From contig CAWKOG010000008.1 in NCBI GenBank assembly GCA_963851215.1, positions 62,001 to 126,000 on the forward strand: a stretch of 64,000 nucleotides of DNA, written 5' to 3'. Origin of the DNA: DATKFM01 sp963851215 (GTDB lineage Bacteria; Pseudomonadota; Alphaproteobacteria; Dongiales; Dongiaceae). The translations under genes and the position numbers were made by a program. Below are positions 35,544-43,836 of the stretch, piece by piece (the first letter of the stretch is position 1; every line of letters starts with the position of its first letter). The notes under the pieces are model-generated. The model did not search any database. It was not told where the DNA came from and saw nothing but the letters and a program-made list of their open reading frames with translations.

Positions 35544-36686
35544 TTATCGATTGCCGAACCCAAGTCCCTTCAGCCGCATTCCCTTTAGTCTCTCCGGGCG
35601 CTCCACCAGCATATGCAGGATGACAGCCGCGAGGAACACCAGGCCGATCACCATGTCAGCGATATCGCCGCCCAGGCCCATGGCCACCATGCCGATCTGC
35701 AGCATGACGACGATGAGCAGGCCGATATAGCTGCCGACGATGGTGCCGGAGCCGCCGAAGATCGAGGTGCCGCCGATGAACACGGCGGCGATCACCACCA
35801 GGAGCATGCCTTGCCCCTGGGTGGTGGTGAAATTCTCGGTTTCCATGGTCAGGAACATGCCGGCGAGGCCCGCCAGCGCGCCCATCAGCGTGAACAGCTT
35901 GATGCGCGTCGTCTTGACGTCAATGCCCATCACCCGCGCCACATTGGCGTTGTCGCCGATGAACAGCAGCGCCTCGCCGAAGCGGTGGCGGTTGAGGATG
36001 AACCAGAGCAGCACCGCCAGGCCGATGACGATGACCGCCTGAATGGGTATGCCGTCAGGCTTGCGCAGCACCACGTCGCCGCTGAACAGGCCGGTGAACA
36101 GGCGGCCGGTGGTGAATTCCCAGAGCGTCGTCTGGTTGAAATCGCGCAGGGCGAACTGTTTGCCGGCGGCGAGAAACACCGCCATGCCGCGCCAGATGAA
36201 AGCCGTGGCCAGAGTGGCAATGATCGAGGGAATGCCGACCCACGCCACCAATACGCCATTGATGAACCCGGCAAGCGCGCCGACGCCGATGGCGGCAATG
36301 ACGCCGACCCAGGCATATTGGGCCTGCAGGATCTTGATCTCCTCGGGCGCGTGACCTTCCGCCAGCCAGCTCAGCCAGAACACGTTATCGAATCGATAGA
36401 AGGCGGCGAAGATTAGGCTGGTCAGCGTGACGATGGACGGGAAGGAGAGATCGATATCCCCGGCGGCGATCACCAGCGTCAGGCCGAGCACGCAGATGAT
36501 CTGCGGTTGGTAGTTGATCATGACGGACACATAGGTGCGCCAGCCGAGGAAGGCGTTGGGCGCCAGGATCATCAGCACGATGAGGATGACGATGAGCACC
36601 AGCAGAATCGGCACGCCTTCTGTCGCCAGCAGGCGCGCCAGCGGCGGCGTGCGGGATGCGGGGCGATACCGGCCCACCGCCGTCAT
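35544..36686 (-). CDS. Sugar-type (RbsC-like) ABC transporter permease
   Basis: Permease of 380 residues with many hydrophobic helices. The RbsC-type core includes GLTLVIAAGDIDLSFPSIVTL, the EAA-like loop VARVMGIDVKTTRIKLFTLMGALAGLAG and GGTSIFGGSGTIVGSYIG near the end. A long N-terminal cytoplasmic segment and a final MLVERPERLKGMRLKGLG tail are also seen. Its ATG overlaps the ATPase stop by four bases (36683-36686). Confidence 0.87.
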   Translation of the reverse strand: MTAVGRYRPASRTPPLARLLATEGVPILLVLIVILIVLMILAPNAFLGWRTYVSVMINYQPQIICVLGLTLVIAAGDIDLSFPSIVTLTSLIFAAFYRFDNVFWLSWLAEGHAPEEIKILQAQYAWVGVIAAIGVGALAGFINGVLVAWVGIPSIIATLATAFIWRGMAVFLAAGKQFALRDFNQTTLWEFTTGRLFTGLFSGDVVLRKPDGIPIQAVIVIGLAVLLWFILNRHRFGEALLFIGDNANVARVMGIDVKTTRIKLFTLMGALAGLAGMFLTMETENFTTTQGQGMLLVVIAAVFIGGTSIFGGSGTIVGSYIGLLIVVMLQIGMVAMGLGGDIADMVIGLVFLAAVILHMLVERPERLKGMRLKGLGFGNR

Positions 36687-37465
36687 GCCGCGCTCTCCTT
36701 CTTCGCCTGCAGGGACAGCAGGTGGCCGGTCAGCTCATGCAGGGTCATTTCGCCGCGCTTGATGTTGGTCACGATCTCGCCGCGGTCGATGACAACCAGC
36801 CGGTCGGCCAGCTCATGCACATGGGCCAGGTTATGCTCGATATAGATGCAGGCCCGGCCGCTGCTGCGGATGCGCTCGATGAAATCCAGCACCTTGCGCA
36901 CTTCCTTGAGCGCCAGCGCGACCGTCGGTTCGTCCAGCACGATGAGGTCGGCGTCGAAATGCATGGCCCGGCCGATGGCCACGCCCTGCCGTTCGCCGCC
37001 CGATAGCTTGCTGACCGTGGAGTCCGCGTTGATGCCCACGCCGCGGAAGCCGATGGTTTCCAGCAGGATCTTGTTGGCGATTTCCTTCTCTTTTTTGACG
37101 TCGATGAAACCCCAGCGGTTGGTGATCTGGCGGCCGGCGAAGAAGTTGCGCCAGAGCGGCTGCTTCTCGCCCAAGGATTTTTCCTGATAGACGGTTTCGA
37201 TGCGCAGGTCGTGCGCGCGGCGGACGGAATAATCGGACCAGGGGATGTGCCGGTCACGGATATAGAGCCGGCCGGCGGTCGGTTTCTGCACGCCGGTGAT
37301 GATCTTGATCAGAGTGGATTTGCCGGCGCCATTGTCGCCGATCAGGCCGACGATCTCGTTGGCGCCGACCTCGAAATTGATATTGCGCAGCGCGACGACG
37401 TTGCCATAGGCCATGGAAACGTCCTCGAGCCGCACCGCGTGCCGGTAGTCAACACCAGCCGCCAT
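36683..37465 (-). CDS. Sugar-type ABC transporter ATP-binding protein, single domain
   Basis: ATPase of 260 residues with one nucleotide-binding domain: Walker A GDNGAGKSTLIKIITG, Q-loop VYQEKSLGEKQPLWRNFFAG, signature KLSGGERQGVAIGRAM, Walker B LIVLDEPTVALALKE and the switch His in YIEHNLAHV. Ribose-type systems usually have a duplicated ATPase of about 500 residues, so a homodimer of this short form is expected. It is the first gene of the transporter operon. A GntR-like palindrome lies about 110 bases upstream. Confidence 0.88.
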   Translation of the reverse strand: MAAGVDYRHAVRLEDVSMAYGNVVALRNINFEVGANEIVGLIGDNGAGKSTLIKIITGVQKPTAGRLYIRDRHIPWSDYSVRRAHDLRIETVYQEKSLGEKQPLWRNFFAGRQITNRWGFIDVKKEKEIANKILLETIGFRGVGINADSTVSKLSGGERQGVAIGRAMHFDADLIVLDEPTVALALKEVRKVLDFIERIRSSGRACIYIEHNLAHVHELADRLVVIDRGEIVTNIKRGEMTLHELTGHLLSLQAKKESAA

Positions 37466-37576
37466 GCAGAGCCTCCCAATGGTGCGCCCCCTCTCCGGTT
37501 GAACTCCGGCATTCCGGCGGGCGCTAAGTTTCTCAGGCGATAAGGACAGCCGACCGGCGCAATAGGGTCAAGAGGT

Positions 37577-37591
37577 ATTTGTCATACAATT
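37577..37591. promoter_or_regulatory. Possible GntR/FCD-type operator before the sugar transporter operon
   Basis: ATTTGTCATACAATT has symmetric TTGT and ACAA arms around a three-base centre and resembles the palindromes at 27442 and 61236. It is 111 bases upstream of the ATPase start and could equally serve the divergent corA gene. Confidence 0.4.
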
Positions 37592-37741
37592 GAAATTGAA
37601 TGTCCGGCCCGCCGCACATCGAGAGCTGCCGGTCCGGCGCTTGCCCGTCTCAAGGTTCGGACCTACAACTCCCGCTCAACGATCCGGCCGGCGCCCTCGG
37701 GCCTGTGTCATGGATAAGAAACAGAAAGAGCTCATACCGCC

Positions 37742-38734
37742 GTGATTCACGCCTACGTGCCCCGCAATAACCGCTTCGAGCGGGCCGAGCAGATCAAAGG
37801 AGCGCCGCTGCCCGCGGATGCGCTGTGGCTCGATGTGGTGGCGCCGACCGCCGAGGAACGGACCCAGGTGGAGAAGGCCTATGGCCTGAGCTTGCCGACG
37901 GCGGAAGAGGCCAAGGAGATCGAACCGTCGGACCGGCTCTATGTCGAAGGCGGCGCCCGCTTCATGACCGCGACCATCCTGGTCCATGCCGATGCGCCCC
38001 TGCCGGAGCGGGCCAGCATGACCTTCATCCTGACGCCGCGCGGGCTGATCACCCTGCGCCATGTGGAGCCGCGACCGGTTGCGACCTATGCCCAAAAGCT
38101 ACTGCGGGGCACGGAGGCTTGCACCTGCGGCGAGGAGGCGCTGACCGGCCTGCTGGAGGCCTTCATCGACCGGATCGCGGATATCCTGGAGAAGACCGCC
38201 CAGGATCTGGATCGGGTGTCCCACACGATCTTCCGGGAAGAGACCAAGGGCGGGCGCCGCCGCCGGCCGCAGCAGGATCTGCGGGAGGTTATCCGCGACC
38301 TCGGCCGCAACGACGATCTGGTGTCCACGATCCGCGAAAGCCTGCTGTCGATGACCCGGCTGATCAGCTTCCTCACCGCAACGCTTCAGGGCGCCAATGA
38401 TAAGACGCTGAAGGATGTCCGGGCCCGGTTGAAATCGGCGCGCAACGACATCCTGTCGCTCGGCGAACATGCGGCCTTCGAGTCCCATACGATCAATTTC
38501 CTGCTGGATGCCACGCTGGGCATGATCAACATCGAGCAGAACGGCATCATCAAGATCTTTTCGGTGGCGGCCGTGGTGTTCCTGCCGCCGACTCTGGTGG
38601 CCAGCATCTATGGGATGAACTTCGAATATATGCCCGAGCTGCAATGGCTCGGCGGCTATCCCTGGGCGCTCGGGCTGATGGCGATTTCAGCGATCATCCC
38701 GCTGATCTATTTCTACCGCAAAGGCTGGCTGTAG
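37742..38734 (+). CDS. corA: CorA family divalent-cation transporter
   Basis: Magnesium/cobalt channel-type transporter of 330 residues. A large cytoplasmic N-terminal domain is followed by two C-terminal helices with the CorA selectivity motif GMN inside LPPTLVASIYGMNFEYMPEL, and a basic end FYRKGWL. Initiation is at GTG 37742. CorA works as a homopentamer gated by magnesium. The gene is a single unit. Confidence 0.92.
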   Translation: MIHAYVPRNNRFERAEQIKGAPLPADALWLDVVAPTAEERTQVEKAYGLSLPTAEEAKEIEPSDRLYVEGGARFMTATILVHADAPLPERASMTFILTPRGLITLRHVEPRPVATYAQKLLRGTEACTCGEEALTGLLEAFIDRIADILEKTAQDLDRVSHTIFREETKGGRRRRPQQDLREVIRDLGRNDDLVSTIRESLLSMTRLISFLTATLQGANDKTLKDVRARLKSARNDILSLGEHAAFESHTINFLLDATLGMINIEQNGIIKIFSVAAVVFLPPTLVASIYGMNFEYMPELQWLGGYPWALGLMAISAIIPLIYFYRKGWL

Positions 38735-38746
38735 GCTCGCCGCCGG

Positions 38747-39500
38747 TCAGGCGCCTGCGAGTGGCGCCTTGCTCCGGCTGCCTGCCCGGACTGGGTCTAT
38801 TTCGAGCAGCGCCGGCTGGCCGTAATTCTCGACCAGGAATTTCTCGGTCGTCGTCAGCGGTCATCTCCTTGCTGCGGTCGTAGCGCTTGGTGACATTGTC
38901 CCACATGCGCTCCTTGTTCATCTTCCTCGACGTCCTCGCGCATCTCCGCGATCTTCCGCCGCTCCGCCTCCGAGAGCAGGCCGGGATCGTCCGAGTAGTC
39001 GATCAAGGGGACGACAATGCCCGCCAGCGATTGGATCGTGATATCGGCTTCCCGGGCGCCGAAGAGGTGGAGGAAAAAGGTCGGGGCGGCGTTGCCGTTC
39101 TTGGCGCTGCGATGGAGGGTGACCCGCACGGCGTTGATGGGCTTTCCGCCGTCGTAAAAACTGCGGTGCTTCCTGTCCCAGTGGCCGAATTCGACGTCAT
39201 CCTTGTAGAGGACATGGCCGTGCGCCGCCTCGGGCATGTTCTTCTCCGCGTATCGCAACGCGGCATCGGTTGCCCTTTCTTTGTACGGCAACTCGATCAC
39301 GGCGGCGAGCGCCGCCGCGTCAGCCGCCGCCGTCATCTGCGAGCGGAGCGCTTCCTGATAGCCGAGATCGACGACAATGCGCGCCGACGACGAAAGTCAC
39401 GAGCATGCACAGGCCGACGAGCGGAAGAACGCTGCCCGCTCTCGTCACGCACAAACGAAGGCACGCACCGCATCCCGACGGCGATGCCGAGAGCCCTCAT
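38747..39500 (-). pseudogene. TadG-like pilus-assembly protein, several frameshifts
   Basis: N-terminal cytoplasmic start MRCVPSFVRDESG followed, after removal of one G, by the hydrophobic segment SVLPLVGLCMLVTFVVG. In a further frame comes DLGYQEALRSQMTAAADAAALAAV, the classic TadG-like region behind the membrane helix. The periplasmic part (VRVTLHRSAKNGNAAPTFFLHLFG) is intact. Near 38925 and 38868 two more shifts lead to a plausible end, EKFLVENYGQPALLEIDP and a TGA at 38747-38749. The ATG at 39500 overlaps the TadE-like stop. Errors in the consensus seem likely. Confidence 0.65.
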
Positions 39501-39947
39501 TCCATCACCATGTGAACTTCGGCGACCATGTCGCCATCCATGCCAAAATTCACGAGATTCATGATCGCGGCATCCTGCATGGAGACTCTGATCAATACCG
39601 CGATGTCGCGTTCGGGGAATTTGGGCAAAGTGACCTGTGCACGGAAGGCGGCGTCCCAATCCGCAAGCTGCGCCAATGCAAACTGTCTCACCCTCGACCT
39701 CCGACCCCAGATCGTGCACGGCCAGCCGGCGGGCGGTATCGCGCGCCGTGTCGTTCATCCGCATCTGCACCATGGCCAGCGAGCCATACTCGATCACCCC
39801 CAGAAGCAGGCCGATCAGCAGCGGCGAGACCAAGGCGAATTCCACGGCGCTGGCGCCGCCGTCGTTGCGTGACCAGGCGCCGGCACCGCGGAGGCCAGCG
39901 GCCGGCCGGCCGCAGCACTGTAAGGCAAAGGCGCGCCACCTTTTCAT
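39497..39947 (-). pseudogene. TadE-like pilus-assembly protein, frameshifted
   Basis: TadE-type pseudopilin: SRNDGGASAVEFALVSPLLIGLLLGVIEYG combines the GASAVEFAL motif and the single membrane helix. The frame then changes near 39690 to RQFALAQLADWDAAFRAQVTLP and ends at EVHMVME. It overlaps the TadG-like gene by ATGA. No other tad/flp genes are in the window, so the pair is either an orphan or serves a remote tad locus. Confidence 0.72.
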
Positions 39948-40155
39948 CGCGGACCCGGCTCCGGTTGCGGTTGGGGAATGCCCGGGAATTAAAGGCTCGC
40001 AGCCTTAATGCCGCGTCAGCAAAGATGGTTAATGCCAGTTAGGATTGCCGCAGAGCGGCGTTTCGGCTGGATCAAGCCCGGGGCCTAGGCCTTTGACATT
40101 GCTGGCTGGCCGTGTAGCTAGCACGGGGAGTACCAGGATGGAGTAGACCGCCGCC

Positions 40156-40896
40156 ATGCCGTCGCCGACGATCGAACGCCTGCTGACCGGGTTCAGGAAC
40201 TTCCGCCGCAACTACTACGTCAAGAACCAGGCCCTGTTTCAGGCGCTGGCCTGGCGCGGCCAGTCGCCGAAAGTGATGGTGATCGGCTGTTGCGATGCCC
40301 GGGTCGATCCCATGCTGATCACCGGCGCCGGGCCCGGCGAGATCTTCATGCTGCGAAACGTGGCCAACCTGGTGCCGCCCTATGCACCCGACAGCCGTTC
40401 CCACGGCACCAGCGCGGCCCTGGAATTCGCCGTCAAGACCCTGCAGGTCGAGCATATCATCGTTCTCGGCCATGCCGCCTGCGGCGGCGTCCGCGCGCTG
40501 CTGAACGAGGCGGAAACGGCGGCCATGGGCAGCGACTTCATCGCCACATGGATGGCGATCGCCGAACGCGCCCGCACGGCCGTCAACGCCCATGCCCATG
40601 ACTTCGAACTGAGCCGCCAGAAATTCGGCGAGCTGGAGAACATCAAAGTGTCGCTGGAGAACATCCGGACATTCCCCTGGATCGTGGAGCGGGAGGAGGC
40701 GGGCAAGCTCAGCGTCCATGGCTGGTACTTCGATATTCATAGCGGCCACCTGATGGCGTTCGATCCGGCCACCGGCGCTCTACAACAATGTGGATACCGA
40801 CGTAGGGCGCCGCCGGGGCTCAACTACGCATTGACAGGGCCGCCGGAAAACGCGGAAAACACTATTGAGCACCGGGCTTTCCGGCGCGGCCTCTAA
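40156..40896 (+). CDS. Beta-class carbonic anhydrase
   Basis: Zinc enzyme interconverting CO2 and bicarbonate. The ligands are visible as Cys/Asp/Arg in VIGCCDARVDP and His/Cys in VLGHAACGG. The N-terminus RLLTGFRNFRRNYY and FEIHSG-like SVHGWYFDIHSGHLMAFDP are typical. Relatives end soon after this last motif, but here 33 unrelated residues follow. One missing base near 40790 would instead give a short YNNVDTDV tail ending at 40833, so the C-terminus is doubtful. It lies 13 bases before argC. Confidence 0.87.
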   Translation: MPSPTIERLLTGFRNFRRNYYVKNQALFQALAWRGQSPKVMVIGCCDARVDPMLITGAGPGEIFMLRNVANLVPPYAPDSRSHGTSAALEFAVKTLQVEHIIVLGHAACGGVRALLNEAETAAMGSDFIATWMAIAERARTAVNAHAHDFELSRQKFGELENIKVSLENIRTFPWIVEREEAGKLSVHGWYFDIHSGHLMAFDPATGALQQCGYRRRAPPGLNYALTGPPENAENTIEHRAFRRGL

Positions 40897-40909
40897 GAAA
40901 GTCCTGAAG

Positions 40910-41959
40910 ATGGCGGGTACGAACAGAATTCGGGTCGGAATCCTGGGAGCGAGCGGCTATACGGGCGCCGAACTGGTGCGCCTGCTGTCCCGCCATCCGC
41001 AGGTGGAGATCCGTCTGCTGACCGCCGACCGCCAGGCCGGCAAGCCCCTGGCCGAGGTGTTTCCTCATCTCGGCCATCTGAAGCTGCCGGCGCTGATCAA
41101 GATCGACGAGGCGGATTGGTCCGGCATCGACATGGTGTTCTGCGCGCTGCCCCACGGCACAACCCAGGAGGTCATCGCCAAGCTGCCGCGGGATCTGAAG
41201 ATCGTCGATCTCTCGAACGATTTCCGGCTGGCCGACGTCGCCAACTACGCCCAGTGGTTCGGCCACGAGCACAAGGCGCCGGACCTGCAGAAGGAGGCCG
41301 TGTATGGCCTCACCGAACTGGCGCGGCCGGCGATCAAGTCGGCGCGGCTGGTGGCCAATCCCGGCTGCTATCCGACCTCGGCGGCGCTGCCGCTAATTCC
41401 GCTGCTGGCGTCAGGAGAAATCCAGGGCGCGGACATCATCATCGATGCCAAATCGGGCGTGAGCGGCGCCGGGCGCGACGCCAAGCAGGGCAGCCTCTAT
41501 GCCGAGGTCAGCGAGGGCATCCATGCCTATGGCATCGCCGGCCACCGCCATGTGGCGGAGATCGAGCAGGAGCTGAGCGCGGCGGCGAAGAAGCCGGTAG
41601 TGGTCAATTTCACGCCGCATCTGATGCCGATGAGCCGCGGCATCCTGTCCTCGATCTATGTGAAGCTGAACAATGGCGCCACCGCGGAAGGGCTGCGGGA
41701 GACCCTGGCGGCGAAGTACAAGGACGAGCCATTCGTGCGCCTGCTGCCGAACGGGCAGGCGCCGGCGACGCGCCATGTGCGGGGCTCGAACCATTGCGTG
41801 ATGAATGTCTTCGCCGACCGCGTGCCCGGCCGGGCCATCCTGATGTCGGCGATCGACAATCTGGTGAAGGGCGCGTCCGGCCAGGCGGTGCAGAACATGA
41901 ACGTCATGTGCGGCATCGCCGAGACCACGGCGCTGGAGCAGGAACCGCTGTTCCCGTGA
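40910..41959 (+). CDS. argC: N-acetyl-gamma-glutamyl-phosphate reductase
   Basis: Third enzyme of arginine biosynthesis, NADPH-dependent reduction of N-acetylglutamyl phosphate. The protein has 349 residues. It shows the nucleotide motif GILGASGYTGAELVRLLSRHP, the catalytic Cys in VANPGCYPTSAALPL, DAKSGVSGAGR, HRHVAEIEQEL and the terminus IDNLVKGASGQAVQNMN. ATG 40910 is chosen over a TTG 45 bases upstream. It sits between two carbonic anhydrase genes in one orientation with short gaps. Confidence 0.95.
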   Translation: MAGTNRIRVGILGASGYTGAELVRLLSRHPQVEIRLLTADRQAGKPLAEVFPHLGHLKLPALIKIDEADWSGIDMVFCALPHGTTQEVIAKLPRDLKIVDLSNDFRLADVANYAQWFGHEHKAPDLQKEAVYGLTELARPAIKSARLVANPGCYPTSAALPLIPLLASGEIQGADIIIDAKSGVSGAGRDAKQGSLYAEVSEGIHAYGIAGHRHVAEIEQELSAAAKKPVVVNFTPHLMPMSRGILSSIYVKLNNGATAEGLRETLAAKYKDEPFVRLLPNGQAPATRHVRGSNHCVMNVFADRVPGRAILMSAIDNLVKGASGQAVQNMNVMCGIAETTALEQEPLFP

Positions 41960-41972
41960 GCCTGATACCAGC

Positions 41973-42533
41973 GTGAAGCCCACCATCCTCACCTTCGGCA
42001 ACTACAAGCCGCGCATCGCCGCCGATGTCTTCGTCGCCCATACGGCGGCGATCATCGGCGATGTGGAGATCGGCGAAGGCAGCGGCATCTGGTTCGGCTG
42101 CACGCTGCGCGGCGACGGCAACCTGATCAAGATCGGCAAGCGCACCAACATCCAGGACGGCACGGTCATCCATGTGAACGGCCAGCCGGACGGCGGCCGC
42201 GGCGCGCTCGGCTATGCCGCCATCATCGGCGACGAGGTGACGGTCGGTCATCTGGCGATCATCCATGGCTGCATGCTCGCGAACCGCGCTTTCGTCGGCA
42301 TGAAGGCGATGGTGATGGATGGCTGCGTCATCGAATCCAATGGCATGCTGGCCGCCGGCGCCGTGCTGACGCCGGGCAAGCGCATCAAGACCGGCGAACT
42401 CTGGGCCGGCACGCCGGCCAAGCTGATGCGGGAAATGAAGCCGGCGGAGTGGGACATGATCGGCGCGACGGTCGATCATTATGTCGGCCGGGCGGAGTTC
42501 TACAGCAAGAATGTGGAGCCGGTGGGGCGGTAG
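41973..42533 (+). CDS. Gamma carbonic anhydrase family protein
   Basis: Left-handed beta-helix protein of 186 residues with hexapeptide repeats. Three presumed metal ligands are His in TVIHVNG and the two His in TVGHLAIIHGC. The start is GTG at 41973, 13 bases after argC. Many family members are annotated as carbonic anhydrases or acetyltransferase-like proteins and catalytic activity is not assured. The gene order with a beta-class enzyme and argC hints at bicarbonate supply. Confidence 0.88.
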   Translation: MKPTILTFGNYKPRIAADVFVAHTAAIIGDVEIGEGSGIWFGCTLRGDGNLIKIGKRTNIQDGTVIHVNGQPDGGRGALGYAAIIGDEVTVGHLAIIHGCMLANRAFVGMKAMVMDGCVIESNGMLAAGAVLTPGKRIKTGELWAGTPAKLMREMKPAEWDMIGATVDHYVGRAEFYSKNVEPVGR

Positions 42534-42546
42534 CTCCACATAGAGC

Positions 42547-42752
42547 TCCCCTCTCCCCTTGGGGGAGAGGGGGCAGGGGGTGAGGGGTTCAACGCGCGGC
42601 CGCGCGCTGAAGAATTCAATCATCCGAAACAGTCTCGGCATAAGGCGGGAAATCATTCAATTCAAAGTCGGGGTGTGTTCCGCAGAGACTCCTCGCGCGC
42701 TTGCGCGCGAATACCCCTCACCCCTGCCCCTCTCCCCAAGGGGAGAGGGGAG
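42547..42752. repeat. Large inverted repeat (CCCCTCTCCCC element)
   Basis: The left arm, from CTCCCCTCTCCCCTTGGGGG at 42547, and the right arm, ending CCCCAAGGGGAGAGGGGAG near 42752, are imperfect complements of about 60 bases. Each arm contains its own small palindrome and a CGCGCG-rich inner edge. The interior of about 90 bases is unremarkable. It is a MITE- or BIME-like intergenic element between two convergent genes. Confidence 0.7.
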
Positions 42753-42757
42753 TGTTC

Positions 42758-43247
42758 TTACTTCGCCATCATCGTCATCGGGATATCGATGCCGGCTGCG
42801 GTCGGCACGACGCCGTGGCCGGTGATCCGGTAGCCGAGGCTTTCATAGAACGGCACGGCATTCAGGCTGGAGCGGACGATGAAGCGCCGTGCATCCGGCA
42901 TCGCGCGCCCGCTGCTCCGCATCTTCGACCATGCGGCGGCCGATCCCGCGCCGCGCCGCGGCCGGATGCACCGCCAGCTTGCGGATGCGGCCAATGGTTA
43001 CATCCTCGGGCATCGAGATCCAGCCGCCCATGGCCACAAGGCCGAGCGCATCGTCGAAGGCCAGCATGATGTGGTTGAGGACGAGTTCCGCGGCATAGTC
43101 CTTCTGCACGCGATTCTCGCGTAGCGCCGCGATTTGCGCCGGACTATACGCATCGCCCGACAGTTCCTCGAAAGCGCGGTTGCGCAGCTCGATCACGGCA
43201 TCGGTGTCGCCGGCGGCGAAAGGGCGAATGACAAGCGCCGGGATCAC
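42758..43247 (-). pseudogene. GNAT family N-acetyltransferase, frameshifted once
   Basis: N-acetyltransferase: ALVIRPFAAGDTDAVIELRN start, GGWISMPEDVTIGRIRKLAVHPAAARRGIGRRM with the acetyl-CoA loop (RRGIGRR), then after a shift near 42880 VRSSLNAVPFYESLGYRITGHG and the end IPMTMMAK. The best start is GTG 43247, five bases after a GAGG and seven bases after the stop of the upstream secreted-protein gene. Intact halves suggest a base-call error. Confidence 0.75.
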
Positions 43248-43254
43248 CGCATCC

Positions 43255-43782
43255 TCATTCAGCAGTACCGCCGAGCTTTGTGCCGGTGCCTTCGAGGATC
43301 GCCGCTCGCGCACCGGCGAGCGTGAAGCGCGCCTCCTGCGGGTCGCCTGCGGGGGTGCGCCAGGAAACGACCAGTTCGCTGCCGCCAAACCATTCATGCA
43401 GCCGGTCGCCACTGAGCACTTCATCCTGGATCGAAGTCCAGACCAGCCAAATCGCTGATGTCGGGCCGATATAGCCCCAGAGGGCGTTCAGATCTTCGCC
43501 GTCCTGGCGGATGCGATCGGTGTCGATCTCATCGCCATCGTCGATGCGGTAGCGCGGCATTTCGCGGCCGAAATGGTGGCCGGCGCCTGGATGCAGCTCG
43601 GCGAAGATCTGAAAGCGCTCGTCGGCGCGGCGCGACCAGATGTAGAGCGTGTCGCCGGTGTCATTCGTCACCATGGCGGCGCGCATGCTGGGATCGTCGC
43701 TGGGCGCGGGACCGACGGTCCATTCGCCGGCGGCCGACGTTGCGGAGATGATCATCGAGCAAAGAAACGCGGCTATTCTCAT
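43255..43782 (-). CDS. Secreted protein of unknown function
   Basis: A protein of 175 residues with a short signal peptide (MRIAAFLCSMIISATSAAG). The mature part starts EWTVGPAPSDDPSMRAAMVTNDTGDTLYIW and contains beta-rich, acidic segments and VDEVLSG-like turns. It loosely resembles proteins that bind or modulate periplasmic targets, but I do not recognise a family. It is followed by the GNAT gene in the same direction. Confidence 0.65.
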   Translation of the reverse strand: MRIAAFLCSMIISATSAAGEWTVGPAPSDDPSMRAAMVTNDTGDTLYIWSRRADERFQIFAELHPGAGHHFGREMPRYRIDDGDEIDTDRIRQDGEDLNALWGYIGPTSAIWLVWTSIQDEVLSGDRLHEWFGGSELVVSWRTPAGDPQEARFTLAGARAAILEGTGTKLGGTAE

Positions 43783-43836
43783 GCGCGCCCTGCTAACGGC
43801 CGATTGCGGAGAGAATAAGGCGAAGCGCCGACAGCG

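Noticed and set aside
42547..42752. Interpretation of the inverted repeat as a simple terminator
   Set aside because: It is far too long and nested, with no T-runs; a repeat element explains it better.
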